From assembly GCF_010669225.1 (NCBI RefSeq), contig NZ_CP048627.1, positions 744,001-808,000 on the forward strand: a stretch of DNA of 64,000 nucleotides, written 5' to 3'. The position numbers and the translations under genes are program-made. This stretch comes from Megamonas funiformis (GTDB lineage Bacteria; Bacillota; Negativicutes; Selenomonadales; Selenomonadaceae). Below, piece after piece: positions 18,295 through 28,053 of this stretch. Under the pieces are notes generated by a model. That model saw only the letters and a program-made list of their open reading frames with translations, was not told the origin of the DNA and did not search any database. Within the stretch, counting starts at the first letter, position 1, and every line of letters begins with the position of its first letter.

Positions 18295-19155
18295 ATGGGT
18301 CTTAGTGTTAAAATACCAGGTTCTTGTGGCGAGTTAGTACAAGGCATGATTGATGATATACCTTTTTTAGTTACTTGTCCTATTTCAATGTATACCAAGG
18401 CGAGTATAACAAAATATTTTTCCTATTTACCATATAAAGCTCGTTTGGCACGCAATAAAACGCTTGATTATCTGGGCACTAAATCTTATGCAAAATTTTG
18501 TTTGACTACAGAATTGTTGACAGGAAAGGGCATGGCTTCAAGTAGTGCAGATATTGCAAGTATTTGTCAGTTGACAGCTCTTTCTTGTAAACGGATATTA
18601 TCTCAAGATGAAATATCAAAGATTGCAACAAGCATTGAGCCAACTGATGGTATTTTTTGTAAAGGCATTGTCAGATATAATCATTTAAATGGTCAAGCTT
18701 TAGAGCATTTAGGTTTAGCGCCAAAGATTAAGATACTGATGTTTGATTGTGGTGGTAAGGTCGATACTTTATCTTTTAATCGTCGCAAGAATTTAAAACG
18801 ATTGTATCAAGAAAATGAAAATACAATTAAAGAAGCTTTAGATTATTTGCGTCTAGGCTTTAAAGAGAAAAATAATAGATATATCGGCAAAGCTTGCGTT
18901 ATGAGTGCATATGCAAATCAAAAAATATTATATAAAAAGCAATTAGAAGATATCATGATAATATCCGAAGATTATCAGGCAATAGGTGTAAATGTTGCTC
19001 ACAGTGGCACTGTCATTGGTGTATTATTTGATGATAATTGTGAGGAAAGTTTAATTGAAGAATGTAAACAAAAAATATTAAGTGAATGTTTTGATTTACA
19101 TTATTTAAATTTAGTAAAAATGATTTCTGGTGGAATTATCATAGAAAGAGAGTAA
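18295..19155 (+). CDS. pduX: L-threonine kinase, GHMP superfamily (PduX type)
   Basis: Phosphorylates L-threonine for the aminopropanol arm of the cobalamin nucleotide loop. 286 residues from ATG 18295, which has AAGGAGA 8 bases upstream; an upstream in-frame extension to 18193 lies inside the previous gene and is rejected. The N-terminal PGSCGELVQG motif is characteristic of the PduX branch, and the GHMP ATP loop GKGMASSSADIAS is clear. It is followed 3 bases later by cobD, the enzyme that uses its product. Confidence 0.9.
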   Translation: MGLSVKIPGSCGELVQGMIDDIPFLVTCPISMYTKASITKYFSYLPYKARLARNKTLDYLGTKSYAKFCLTTELLTGKGMASSSADIASICQLTALSCKRILSQDEISKIATSIEPTDGIFCKGIVRYNHLNGQALEHLGLAPKIKILMFDCGGKVDTLSFNRRKNLKRLYQENENTIKEALDYLRLGFKEKNNRYIGKACVMSAYANQKILYKKQLEDIMIISEDYQAIGVNVAHSGTVIGVLFDDNCEESLIEECKQKILSECFDLHYLNLVKMISGGIIIERE

Positions 19156-19158
19156 ATT

Positions 19159-20235
19159 ATGCAAAAGTTTGAGCATGGCGGAGATTTAAAAAAAATAATG
19201 GCACAAGAAAATTTAGATAAAATCATAGATTTCAGTGCTAATATAAATCCATATGGATTATCTAAAAATATAAAAAAAGCGATTGTTGACCATATTGATG
19301 ATATAATTCATTATCCAGAGCCAGATGCAAGAGAGCTTTGTGGTAAAATCGCCGAAAATTATGGTATCAGTGCAGATAAAATTATCGTAGGTAATGGCGC
19401 AGTAGAATTATTATATATACTTTGCCATATATTAAAGCCAAAAAATGCGTTGATTGTGTCTCCAGGTTTTAGCGAATATGAAAGAGCAGCTAAAGCTTCT
19501 GGAGCGAATATAAATTATGTAATGTTATCTGAAAAACAGGAATTTAATTCTCCTATGCGAGATTTAATTGTGAATATAAAAGGCAACGATATTTTATTTA
19601 TCGGCAATCCTAATAATCCAACAGGTACGTTATTTACTGTAGAAGATATGGAGCTTTTGATTGAACATGCTGAAAATAATGGCTGTTTTGTAGTTGTTGA
19701 TGAGTCTTTTATGGATTTTATCAAAACAAGTGAAGCTTTTTCCGTACTTCCTTTAGTGGAAAAATATCATAATTTATTTGTATTGCATTCTTTGACTAAA
19801 TTTTATGCATTACCAGGACTTCGCTTAGGTTTTGCAGCTACAGACCATGAAGTTTTAGACCCACTTTATCAGGCAAAAGACCCATGGAATGTGAATGCTT
19901 TAGCACAGATTGCAGGTATGGTAGCTTTAGAGGATAAAGTATATCAGCGTCGCAGTAGAACATATACAAGAACAGAGATAAATTATCTTTATGAAGAGCT
20001 GGAAACTTTTGATAAGTTGAAGGTATATGAGCCAACTGTTAATTTTATTTTAGTGAATATAGAAAAAACAAAGATGACAGCTAATGAGTTAAAAGCAAAA
20101 TTATTATCATATGGCATAGCTATTCGCAATTGTGAAAACTATCCAGGATTAAATGAGTATTTCGTGCGTTTTGCAGTGCGAACTCGTGAAGAAAATGATG
20201 AATTAATTGATGCTTTAACAGAGATTTTAGCTTAA
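19159..20235 (+). CDS. cobD: Threonine-phosphate decarboxylase
   Basis: PLP enzyme that decarboxylates L-threonine O-3-phosphate to (R)-1-amino-2-propanol phosphate for adenosylcobalamin assembly. The 358-residue protein is close in fold to histidinol-phosphate aminotransferase (HisC). The cobalamin branch is supported by DFSANINPYG near residue 25 and by the upstream threonine kinase; a true hisC lies in the his operon of this window. The PLP lysine is in HSLTKFYALPGLRLGF. Other cobalamin genes are not in the window, so this pair is detached from the main pathway genes. Confidence 0.9.
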   Translation: MQKFEHGGDLKKIMAQENLDKIIDFSANINPYGLSKNIKKAIVDHIDDIIHYPEPDARELCGKIAENYGISADKIIVGNGAVELLYILCHILKPKNALIVSPGFSEYERAAKASGANINYVMLSEKQEFNSPMRDLIVNIKGNDILFIGNPNNPTGTLFTVEDMELLIEHAENNGCFVVVDESFMDFIKTSEAFSVLPLVEKYHNLFVLHSLTKFYALPGLRLGFAATDHEVLDPLYQAKDPWNVNALAQIAGMVALEDKVYQRRSRTYTRTEINYLYEELETFDKLKVYEPTVNFILVNIEKTKMTANELKAKLLSYGIAIRNCENYPGLNEYFVRFAVRTREENDELIDALTEILA

Positions 20236-20237
20236 AA

Positions 20238-20296
20238 AAAGTGTCTACTAAATTATATTTTGCCATGAAGATAAAATATAATAAGTAGACACTTTC
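20238..20296. terminator. Bidirectional terminator between cobD and ydcF
   Basis: A long inverted repeat pairs AAAGTGTCTACT with its complement, continuing with ATTATATTTT/AAAATATAAT across a small bulge. The A run on the left and T-rich stretch on the right let it serve both convergent genes. Confidence 0.8.
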
Positions 20297-20297
20297 T

Positions 20298-21092
20298 TTA
20301 TTTTGTAGCATAAAGCGAATTTGCCTGGCGTGTTTTGATATTTAAATGTTGATAGAGATATTGATAAGCACTATGAACTTCTTGTGGTATATCTACATGA
20401 GCGATAAAATCTTTACCTTGAGGACCATAACCGTTGATATTATCTGTAAGACGAGGAATTTCTCCCATGAGTAGCTCAATATATTTATCAATATTCCACA
20501 TTTGCCAGATATTATTTTGTTCTAAACATAATTTATCATTTTGAACAGTGAAATGAACTTTATATGTAGCATAATTGATTAAAGTAGTATCACAAGGACA
20601 ATATTTTCGAAAACCTGCGTCCATGCGATTTTGCATAGTAGCATCTTGCATAAAAATGATGGATTTTGGCTTTAAATCTAGATTTTTTAAAAGTTCTAGA
20701 GCATTAGTGATATTATTACCGCAGTTAGTAGATTTAGTTTCTAATAAACAATCTGTGATATTGTATTTGTTTTTTAAATAGAGAGCAAAGATTTCTGCTT
20801 CAGATTTAGTGGAGATATCTATATCGGCTAAAGATGATTGCATTTTTTGGCGGAGAGCTTCTGTAGTATGACCAGCACCGCCGACTAAAAGATAATTTTT
20901 AGCTATATTTTGTTGATGAGCTTTAGCAAATACATCAGTACCTTCAGGAATAGAACCACCGAATAAAATCAACAAATCGGCTTGATTTATTTTGTATTTT
21001 GCTTGTAATTCATCGGGAGATAGTGCAGTTAAATCTCTTTTAGCTAAAAAATCAATGAGAATATTTAAATTTTTGGCGATAAGTGTATTCAT
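20298..21092 (-). CDS. YdcF family protein (DUF218)
   Basis: 264-residue member of the YdcF/ElyC/SanA superfamily. The typical core is visible: ILFGGSIPEG, LVGGAGHTTEALRQ, SEAEIFALYL, ETKSTNCGNNI and IIFMQDATMQNR. No signal peptide is obvious, so it is likely cytoplasmic, as for E. coli YdcF. The substrate is not known. It shares a minus-strand unit with the DUF1349 gene 14 bases upstream. Confidence 0.8.
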   Translation of the reverse strand: MNTLIAKNLNILIDFLAKRDLTALSPDELQAKYKINQADLLILFGGSIPEGTDVFAKAHQQNIAKNYLLVGGAGHTTEALRQKMQSSLADIDISTKSEAEIFALYLKNKYNITDCLLETKSTNCGNNITNALELLKNLDLKPKSIIFMQDATMQNRMDAGFRKYCPCDTTLINYATYKVHFTVQNDKLCLEQNNIWQMWNIDKYIELLMGEIPRLTDNINGYGPQGKDFIAHVDIPQEVHSAYQYLYQHLNIKTRQANSLYATK

Positions 21093-21106
21093 AAAATAAC
21101 ATTCCT

Positions 21107-21724
21107 TTAATAAGTAATATCTTCGTCAGGTTGTTGACCGTCGTGAGCTTGCCAAACACATTCTGTCATTTTGAAATCAGTAAATGTAGCTTTAAATGAA
21201 GAATTTTCTGGGCTACAAGCATAAATGCCAAATTGGATATCACCAGAAGCTTCCCAAAGATGACATATGCGCATTTGATTATAATTTATGCCATTAAGAG
21301 AATATTCTATGCGAAAATCGTCTTTTCGGCGACTCAATCTATACCAAATGGATTTTATAGAACTATTAATTACAGTTGTTGCCCAATCAGAATATCCTTT
21401 ATTAGTAACAACACTACCCAAATGTTGAATATCTTCATTTTCATATTCAACGGAAGCTTTGAGCCAGTTTTCACTATCTAAATATAAGACGATGCCGCAT
21501 TGGTCAAATCGGACTTTGCTATCAAAATCTGTCTTAACAGTAAATGAAAAGAATTCTTCACTTGTACTCATCTGTAGCACAGGAGCATTATCATTTCTGA
21601 AGTGATAATATGTTCTTTGCCATAAATCAGTATGAGGTGAAGTTATGATTTCGATTTTATCTTTAGTTATATTAAATGATAAAGGTTTACGAGTCCAATG
21701 TAGCTTATCTACATCAAAAAACAT
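21107..21724 (-). CDS. DUF1349 domain protein (concanavalin-like fold)
   Basis: 205 residues forming a single DUF1349 beta-sandwich of the concanavalin A-like type. It includes the FHFRNDNAPVL-like start, the CGIVLYLDSENWLKASVEYEN core and SDWATTV. There is no signal peptide. The family is often found beside sugar metabolism genes but has no fixed reaction. It is first gene of a two-gene minus-strand unit with ydcF. Confidence 0.8.
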   Translation of the reverse strand: MFFDVDKLHWTRKPLSFNITKDKIEIITSPHTDLWQRTYYHFRNDNAPVLQMSTSEEFFSFTVKTDFDSKVRFDQCGIVLYLDSENWLKASVEYENEDIQHLGSVVTNKGYSDWATTVINSSIKSIWYRLSRRKDDFRIEYSLNGINYNQMRICHLWEASGDIQFGIYACSPENSSFKATFTDFKMTECVWQAHDGQQPDEDITY

Positions 21725-21788
21725 AGTAACATCTCATTTATTTTGGTGTATATATATTATTTTAATTTTATATATGTATCTTGTGAAG

Positions 21789-21822
21789 GCAAAAAAAACC
21801 GATAGGGAGAGAAACCTATCGG
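21789..21822 (-). terminator. Minus-strand terminator with no obvious gene before it
   Basis: CCGATAGG and CCTATCGG form a perfect 8 bp stem with an 8-base loop. On the minus strand it is followed by eight T, as a terminator should be. No minus-strand gene lies upstream of it before the thrS leader, and the DUF1349 gene begins 65 bases downstream. It could be an attenuator in the DUF1349-ydcF leader or the end of a small RNA. The rest of 21823-22010 is AT-rich with nothing else I can name. Confidence 0.6.
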
Positions 21823-22010
21823 AGAGCAAAAACTTATATAACTTTATTGAGTTATGTATATAGTATAATCTGATTAGATTAAAATATGATTAAAGTACAG
21901 ATTAAAAATAGATTAAATTTAAATTAAAATAAATATTATAATAAATAGATAATATCTTATAAGTATATTATTTTGATAGGAATTTTAGAAATGAGAAAAA
22001 AGAATAACTC

Positions 22011-22039
22011 TTGACATTGAGATACTGCTTTATTATAAT
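22011..22039 (+). promoter_or_regulatory. Promoter of the thrS T-box leader
   Basis: A perfect TTGACA (22011-22016) and perfect TATAAT (22034-22039) are separated by 17 bases. Confidence 0.9.
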
Positions 22040-22045
22040 GAAGAC

Positions 22046-22316
22046 ATCATAAAGATATATGTAAAAGTAATGCGAAAGACATGATTAAAGAATTATATGT
22101 TTACAGAGAGAGAAGTCGAGGCTGGAAACTTCTTAAGCATACTCTTTGATTACCACTTTCAAACTGCAAAGCTGAACTATAAATTTAGATTTATTTATTA
22201 AGTTTTGCCGGAGAAATTCCGTTATCATTTTTGAGTTGGTCATATTTTATGGCAAACAGGGTGGAACCGCGAACTACAAGCCTCGTCCCTAGTTTTGGGA
22301 TGGAGGTTTTTTATTT
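22046..22316 (+). promoter_or_regulatory. T-box leader controlling thrS (threonine)
   Basis: The conserved T-box AGGGTGGAACCGCG is at 22258-22271. Upstream is a long Stem I region with the AGAGAG and GGCTGGAAAC elements, and a probable ACC specifier codon in GATTACCACTTT around 22150. Downstream, CCTCGTCCC and GGGATGGAGG form the terminator stem ending in a T run (22281-22316). By family knowledge, uncharged tRNA-Thr binds the specifier and T-box and switches the RNA to the antiterminator, turning thrS on when threonine is short. Confidence 0.93.
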
Positions 22317-22334
22317 TTTTAGGAGGTTAATAAA

Positions 22335-24248
22335 ATGGCAAATATCACATTAAAAGATGGTGCTGTTCGTGAAGTAGCTGAAGGCACTACTGTTCTTGAT
22401 TTTGTAAAATCCTTTAGTAATTCTTTAGCAAAAAAAGCTTTAGCTTGCAAAATTGATGGAGAAACTAAAGATTTAATGACTGTTATAGATGGAGATCATC
22501 AAGTAGAAATTTTAACTTTTGAAGATGAAGATGGTCGTTGGGCACTTCGTCATAGTGCTTCTCATATTTTAGCTCAAGCTGTAAAACGTCTTTATGGCGA
22601 TAAAAATGTAAAACTTGCAATTGGTCCTGCAATTGACAATGGTTTTTACTATGATTTTGATATGGATCATCAGCTTAGCACTGAAGATTTAGCAAAAATC
22701 GAAAAAGAAATGAAAAAAATTGTTAAAGAAAATTTAGCAATTGTACGTAAAGAAGTTACTCGTCAGGAAGCACTTGATTTCTTCAATGCTGAAGGCGAAA
22801 GCTATAAAGTAGAATTAATTAATGATTTACCAGAAGATGCAATGATCACTATGTACAGCCAAGGTGAATTCACTGACCTTTGTGCAGGTCCACACGTAGT
22901 ATCTACAGGTAAAGTAAAAGCTATTAAATTACAATCTGTTGCTGGTGCTTATTGGCGCGGTAGCGAAAAAAATAAAATGCTTCAACGTGTATATGGTACA
23001 GCATTTGAAAAACAAGCTGATTTAGATGCTTACTTAAAAATGCTTGAAGAAGCTGCTAAACGTGATCACCGCAAACTCGGTAAAGAACTCGATTTATTCA
23101 GCTTACATGAAGAAGGTCCAGGCTTCCCATTCTTCCATCCAAATGGTATGGTAATCAGAAACGAACTCATCAACTACTGGCGTGAAGTTCATCGTCAATT
23201 TGGTTATCAGGAAATTAAAACTCCAATGATTATGAATCGTAAACTTTGGGAAACTTCTGGTCATTGGGATCATTATAAAGAAAATATGTACTTCACAAAA
23301 ATTGATGGTGAAGATTATGCAATTAAACCAATGAACTGCCCAGGTGGTATGCTTGTTTATTTAACACAGCAACACAGCTATCGTGATTTACCACTTCGCC
23401 TTGGTGAACTTGGTCTTGTACATCGTCATGAATTATCTGGTGCATTACATGGTTTAATGCGTGTACGTAACTTCACTCAAGATGATGCTCATATCTTTAT
23501 GTTACCTAGCCAGATTGAAGATGAAATCCAAAGAGTTATTGACTTATTTGATAAAGTTTATAGCACATTTGGTTTAACTTATCATGCAGAACTCAGCACA
23601 CGTCCTGAAGACTCCATGGGTTCTGATGAAGTTTGGGAAACTGCAACTAATGCACTTAGAAATGCACTTGAACATCGTGGTCTTAAATACGTTATCAACG
23701 AAGGCGATGGCGCTTTCTATGGTCCAAAAATCGACTTCCATTTAACTGACTCTATCGGTCGTACTTGGCAGTGTGGTACAATTCAGCTTGATATGTTAAT
23801 GCCTGAAAAATTCGACCTCACTTATATCGGTGAAGATGGTCAGAAACATCGTCCAGTAATGATTCACCGTGTAGTATACGGAAGTATCGAACGCTTTATC
23901 GGTATTTTAATTGAAAACTATGCTGGTGCATTCCCAGTATGGCTCGCTCCTGTACAGGTTAAAATATTACCTATCAGCGATAAATATGTTGATTATGCTT
24001 ATGAAATCAAACGCAAAATGTTTGACCTCGGCATTCGTGTAGAAGTTGATGACCGCAATGAAAAAATCGGTTACAAAATCCGTGAAGCTCAAGTTAAAAA
24101 AGTTCCATACAGCATTATCGTAGGTGAATCCGAATTAGAAAATAAAAATATTTCTGTTCGTAAACGTCGTGAAAAAGATACTGTTACTATGGATACTGAT
24201 GAATTTATCAACAATCTTCTTGAAGAAATTAAAACAAAAGCTCAGTAA
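22335..24248 (+). CDS. thrS: Threonyl-tRNA synthetase
   Basis: Charges tRNA-Thr. The 637-residue protein has the full architecture: TGS domain (about 1-60), an editing domain with the HxxxH motif His73/His77 in LRHSASHILAQ, the class II catalytic core with MNCPGGM (zinc-site cysteine) and the RHELSGALHGLMRVR motif 2 region, and a C-terminal anticodon-binding domain from about 535. AGGAGG lies 8 bases before the ATG. It is expressed alone, under the T-box leader, and closed by its own terminator. Confidence 0.98.
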   Translation: MANITLKDGAVREVAEGTTVLDFVKSFSNSLAKKALACKIDGETKDLMTVIDGDHQVEILTFEDEDGRWALRHSASHILAQAVKRLYGDKNVKLAIGPAIDNGFYYDFDMDHQLSTEDLAKIEKEMKKIVKENLAIVRKEVTRQEALDFFNAEGESYKVELINDLPEDAMITMYSQGEFTDLCAGPHVVSTGKVKAIKLQSVAGAYWRGSEKNKMLQRVYGTAFEKQADLDAYLKMLEEAAKRDHRKLGKELDLFSLHEEGPGFPFFHPNGMVIRNELINYWREVHRQFGYQEIKTPMIMNRKLWETSGHWDHYKENMYFTKIDGEDYAIKPMNCPGGMLVYLTQQHSYRDLPLRLGELGLVHRHELSGALHGLMRVRNFTQDDAHIFMLPSQIEDEIQRVIDLFDKVYSTFGLTYHAELSTRPEDSMGSDEVWETATNALRNALEHRGLKYVINEGDGAFYGPKIDFHLTDSIGRTWQCGTIQLDMLMPEKFDLTYIGEDGQKHRPVMIHRVVYGSIERFIGILIENYAGAFPVWLAPVQVKILPISDKYVDYAYEIKRKMFDLGIRVEVDDRNEKIGYKIREAQVKKVPYSIIVGESELENKNISVRKRREKDTVTMDTDEFINNLLEEIKTKAQ

Positions 24249-24260
24249 TTAATAAAAATA

Positions 24261-24298
24261 AAAGCTCTTAATAATTTTTGCTATTAAGAGCTTTTTTA
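24261..24298 (+). terminator. Terminator after thrS
   Basis: A 13 bp stem (AAAGCTCTTAATA and complement, 24261-24273 with 24282-24294) is followed by a T run. It may also act for the convergent gene on the right. Confidence 0.9.
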
Positions 24299-24310
24299 TT
24301 TAAAATTTAA

Positions 24311-25687
24311 TTATTTTATCCATTTACCACAAGCTTTATCTTGGCAGATTTTATTATTATCTACAACTAATTGACCACGTAAAAATGTTTTGATAGGCCA
24401 ACCTTTGATTTTTCTACCAGCAAAAGCAGTTAGCGGTTGTTTGCTGTGAAGTTTTTCATTTTCAATAGTATCGACTTTATTCATATCAACAACTACAATA
24501 TCGGCATCTTTACCAATCTCTAAATTACCTTTATTTGGTAAATTATAGATATCAGCTACATTTTTAGCCATGACTTTCACTAAGAAAGGTAAAGTGATAT
24601 GACCATTATTTACTTCATTGAGCATTAATGGAAGCATAGTTTCTACACCGCACATGCCAGCAGGAATGGAGAATAAATCACCTTGTTTTTCACTGATGAT
24701 ATGTGGTGCATGGTCAGAAGCGATAAAATCTATAGTGCCATTTTTCAATCCTTGCCAAAGTGCAAGTCTATCTTCTTCATGTTTGATGACAGGATATACT
24801 TTCATCATTGGCCCTACACTATCATAATCTTTAGCAGATAAAAATAGATATTGTGGGCAAGTTTCAGCAGTTATATTTACACCATTAGCCTTTGCTTGAG
24901 CGACTGCTTCCATTCCCATTTTAGAAGTCAAATGAAGAATATGAAGTCTAGCACCAGTGGCTTTGGCAAGTAGACTAGCTGTTTGGATAGTCAAAGCTTC
25001 TGCTAGAGCTGGTCGAGATTGGATTAAAGCTTCGTAATCTTTTTTACCAGATTGTTGCAAGCGTTTAGTTAAAGTTTGAATTAATTCAATATTTTCAGCA
25101 TGAATGGCGATTATTTTTCCTGTTTTTGCCATTTGTTCAAAAATTTCATAGACTTCACCGTCGCCAAGAGGTGGGATAATATCTTCATCTTTAGGATTGT
25201 AATTATAAATTAAAGCTTTTGTTTTGGCATTTATAGCATATCCCCAGAAGAATTTTACAGCACTAGCACCAGTTTCACAAAGTCTAGGTAAATCGCCAAG
25301 GTTGATTTCACCTAAAGAAAGACCCCAAATACCATAATCAGCAAAAGCTTTAGGAGCAAAATAATTTGCTTTTTGTAATAAATCTTGCTCATTTAAAACA
25401 GAAGGATTTGTATTGGGCATATCAAATACAGTAGTTACACCACTAGCAATAGCAGCTTGTGTGCCAGTTGTAAAATCTTCCTTAGCAGTAGCTCCAGGGT
25501 CACGAAAATGACAATGCGTATCAATACAGCCAGGTAAAAGATACTTACCAGAAACATCATAAACCTCATTAGCAGGCTTATCCGCTAAAGAAATTTCAAC
25601 AATCTTTTCATCTTGTATATAAATATTTCCTAGATAGATTTCATTTTCATTAACAATAAAACCATTTTTTAAAGCTAAATCATACAT
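24311..25687 (-). CDS. Dihydroorotase-like cyclic amidohydrolase
   Basis: 458 residues of the dihydroorotase/allantoinase/hydantoinase group of metal-dependent amidohydrolases. Metal ligands are His58 and His60 in DTHCHFRDPG, the probable carboxylated Lys145 in ASAVKFFWGY, His196 in IAIHAEN, a later histidine in LHILHLTSK, and the aspartate in ASDHAPH. I chose ATG 25687 because GGAGGG lies just upstream; a 25-codon extension has no such site. The FRDPG form fits dihydroorotase, but allantoinase or another ring-opening activity is possible. pyrK and pyrD are 1.5 kb away on the other strand. Confidence 0.75.
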   Translation of the reverse strand: MYDLALKNGFIVNENEIYLGNIYIQDEKIVEISLADKPANEVYDVSGKYLLPGCIDTHCHFRDPGATAKEDFTTGTQAAIASGVTTVFDMPNTNPSVLNEQDLLQKANYFAPKAFADYGIWGLSLGEINLGDLPRLCETGASAVKFFWGYAINAKTKALIYNYNPKDEDIIPPLGDGEVYEIFEQMAKTGKIIAIHAENIELIQTLTKRLQQSGKKDYEALIQSRPALAEALTIQTASLLAKATGARLHILHLTSKMGMEAVAQAKANGVNITAETCPQYLFLSAKDYDSVGPMMKVYPVIKHEEDRLALWQGLKNGTIDFIASDHAPHIISEKQGDLFSIPAGMCGVETMLPLMLNEVNNGHITLPFLVKVMAKNVADIYNLPNKGNLEIGKDADIVVVDMNKVDTIENEKLHSKQPLTAFAGRKIKGWPIKTFLRGQLVVDNNKICQDKACGKWIK

Positions 25688-25879
25688 AAAAAAACTATCC
25701 CTCCTAAGAATTATAAAATACATTTTTCCTTTATATAAAAAATAAACTATAACAAATAGCATAACATATTTTTAAAATGCTAAAAATAATAAAAATTACG
25801 TTAAAAATTCCGCAGATAAGATTTATAATTTAAGCAATAAATAGTACATATTATTTTCTTATATATGATATAAGAGTAA

Positions 25880-26155
25880 TACCAAACATATCCGCGTTAG
25901 CAGACTTTTACGGTATTGAATTTATTTAAATACTAAAATAACACGTAATATCTATTTTCCGCATTATAAAATTTTAATGGTAACTGTTAAGTTATTGAAA
26001 ATAATTAGCACTGAATACGGTTTTAGTCTGAATGTTTGAGCAAAGCGAGTTTCTAAGCGTTGTATGAAGTGATAATTATTTTCAAAGTTAAAATTTTATC
26101 TGCGGTGGATTTCTTTTGTTACTTTTCTTTGTCCATAAAAGAAAAGTAATAATAA
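25880..26155. repeat. Degenerate dispersed intergenic repeat, copy 1
   Basis: This fills most of the gene-free stretch 25688-26261. Conserved blocks also occur, inverted, in 33340-33720: CCGCATTATAAAATTTTAATGG with GTTATTGAAAAT, then GTTTGAGC-AAGCGA-TTCTAAGCGTTG, then a block ending in the palindrome TTACTTTTCTTT/AAAGAAAAGTAA (about 26117-26150). No ORF is kept, so it is not a recognisable insertion sequence. Palindromic ends of this style are seen in non-autonomous intergenic repeats. Confidence 0.6.
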
Positions 26156-26261
26156 CTTATTATAGCATAGTGGCAAGTATTAGAATATATTTTATGTTTA
26201 ATCTCGTTATAGGGATATGTTATAATGATGACTTAGGTTTTAGTTAAATGGAGATGTTATT

Positions 26262-27167
26262 TTGAAAAATAAAGCTTATGTGTTGTTGTCTTTGGCTGGA
26301 ATTTTATGGGGTTTTCAGCCTGTAGTGGTGAAATTCATTGTAGCGGAGATGAACCCACCTACTTTAGTATCTTTCCGATATTTATTACTTAGTGCTACTT
26401 TATTTTTATTGATGAAAATTACACATAAAAAAGATTTTATACCGCCCAAAAGTTGCTGGTTGCCACTTATAATTATGGGGATAACAGGCGTTAGTTTGAA
26501 TAATGGTTCACAATTTACAGGGCTACAATATTCTACAGTAGCTAATGCCACTTTGATTGCTGCTATGACGCCAGCTGTTACATCTTTATTAGCTTTTGTA
26601 TTTTTGCGTGAAAGATTGGCTTTATTACAATGGATTGGAATTATAATTTCGATATCAGGAACATTGTATTTAATCAGCAATGGAAATCTAGATATTATTT
26701 TACATATTTCATTTAATTTAGGAGATATATTATTTTTTGTAGCTCAATTAAGTTGGGCAATTTATTGTTTAATCAGTATTCGCGTGATGAAGAAAATGTC
26801 TGTATTATCTGTTACAGCATGGGCAGGAGTATTTGGTGCGATTTTTATTGCAATCTATGGTCATTTTACTTGTGGTTTATTTATACCAGATTTATCTATG
26901 AAAGCTATGGCTTCATTTGCATATATTGTATGGCTCGGTGGTGTAGGAGCAATGATATTTTGGAATATTGGTGTAAAAAATGTAGGTGCAAGTACAGCTT
27001 CCATATTTTTAAATATCATGCCTATTGTGGGGATTGTTACAGCTTCAATAACATTAAATGAAATAATTACTATGGAAGAATGTTTAGGCGCAGTAGTTAT
27101 TTTATTAGGTGTATATATAACAACACATACAAAGCAAATTTTAGAAAAATTAAATTGGAAAAAGTAA
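26262..27167 (+). CDS. DMT superfamily transporter (EamA family)
   Basis: Inner-membrane protein of 301 residues with about ten transmembrane segments arranged as two EamA repeats. The first begins AGILWGFQPVVVKF and the second LGDILFFVAQLSWAIYCL. Family members export amino acids, nucleotides or drugs; the substrate cannot be read from the sequence. The start is TTG with GGAG upstream. A TATAAT with extended -10 TG lies at 26221-26226. It is probably monocistronic. Confidence 0.85.
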   Translation: MKNKAYVLLSLAGILWGFQPVVVKFIVAEMNPPTLVSFRYLLLSATLFLLMKITHKKDFIPPKSCWLPLIIMGITGVSLNNGSQFTGLQYSTVANATLIAAMTPAVTSLLAFVFLRERLALLQWIGIIISISGTLYLISNGNLDIILHISFNLGDILFFVAQLSWAIYCLISIRVMKKMSVLSVTAWAGVFGAIFIAIYGHFTCGLFIPDLSMKAMASFAYIVWLGGVGAMIFWNIGVKNVGASTASIFLNIMPIVGIVTASITLNEIITMEECLGAVVILLGVYITTHTKQILEKLNWKK

Positions 27168-27288
27168 AATAAAGTTAAAATAAATTAATGAAAATAAAAT
27201 TATTTTTAGCTGAGAAATTTTGCGAAAAAATTAGTTATATAGTATTATGATTATAAAGTATAATGTGTAAAAAGTAGGAGGGTTTCTT

Positions 27289-28053
27289 TTGAAAAAGCTT
27301 GTAGTAACAGGAACAATTTTGCTCAACAAAGCAGTAAATGAAAATGTAAAACACATGGTTATCAAAGCTCCAGAAATTGCAAATCTTGCTGAACCTGGTC
27401 AGTTTGTTCATGTGAAGACTTTGCATAGTGAAAACTTTTTGCGTCGTCCATTCAGTATTGCAGATGTAGATAAAAACGAAGGTACAATCACTTTAATTTA
27501 TCGTATTGTCGGTAAAGGCACAGCTGAATATTCTAGATTAAAAGAAGGTGAAGAATTTAGTATTTTAGGTCCTATTGGTAATGGCTTCAAATTAAAAGAA
27601 GGTCGTCCATTGCTCGTAGGCGGTGGTGTAGGTATTGCTCCACTTATCTATTTATCTCGCTTGCTCAAAGACCAAAAACCTATTTTACTTATCGGTGGTA
27701 AAAATAAAGATGAAGTATTCTGGGAAGAATATTTAAAAGAATATGCTGATAAAATTTATATCACAACAGATGATGGTTCTGTAGGATTTAAAGGTTTCAC
27801 TATTCAATTAATGCCTGAAATCTTAAAAGAAAATAATATTGACGCTATTTATACTTGTGGTCCAAATATCATGATGGAAGGCGTGGCAAAACTCGCTTAT
27901 GAACATGATATTGATTGCCAAGTATCATTAGAAAAACGCATGGCTTGCGGTATTGGCGTATGTCTTGGCTGTACTTTTGAAGGTAAACTCACTAAAAAAC
28001 GTCGTAAAGTTTGCACAGAAGGCCCAGTTTTTGAAGCTAAGGAGGTATTTTAA
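27289..28053 (+). CDS. pyrK: Dihydroorotate dehydrogenase B, electron transfer subunit
   Basis: Carries electrons from PyrD to NAD+ through FAD and a [2Fe-2S] cluster. 254 residues. The FAD-binding RRPFSIAD is at 52-59, the NAD-binding [12 protein letters not shown] lies around 108-119, and the four cluster cysteines are Cys220, Cys225, Cys228 and Cys242. The start is TTG with TAGGAGGG 7 bases upstream. It overlaps pyrD by one base as TAATG. Confidence 0.95.
   Translation: MKKLVVTGTILLNKAVNENVKHMVIKAPEIANLAEPGQFVHVKTLHSENFLRRPFSIADVDKNEGTITLIYRIVGKGTAEYSRLKEGEEFSILGPIGNGFKLKEGRPLLVGGGVGIAPLIYLSRLLKDQKPILLIGGKNKDEVFWEEYLKEYADKIYITTDDGSVGFKGFTIQLMPEILKENNIDAIYTCGPNIMMEGVAKLAYEHDIDCQVSLEKRMACGIGVCLGCTFEGKLTKKRRKVCTEGPVFEAKEVF

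Noticed and set aside
25763-26261. Insertion sequence in the gene-free stretch
   Set aside because: No transposase fragment or terminal inverted repeats with target duplication can be read; only short conserved blocks.
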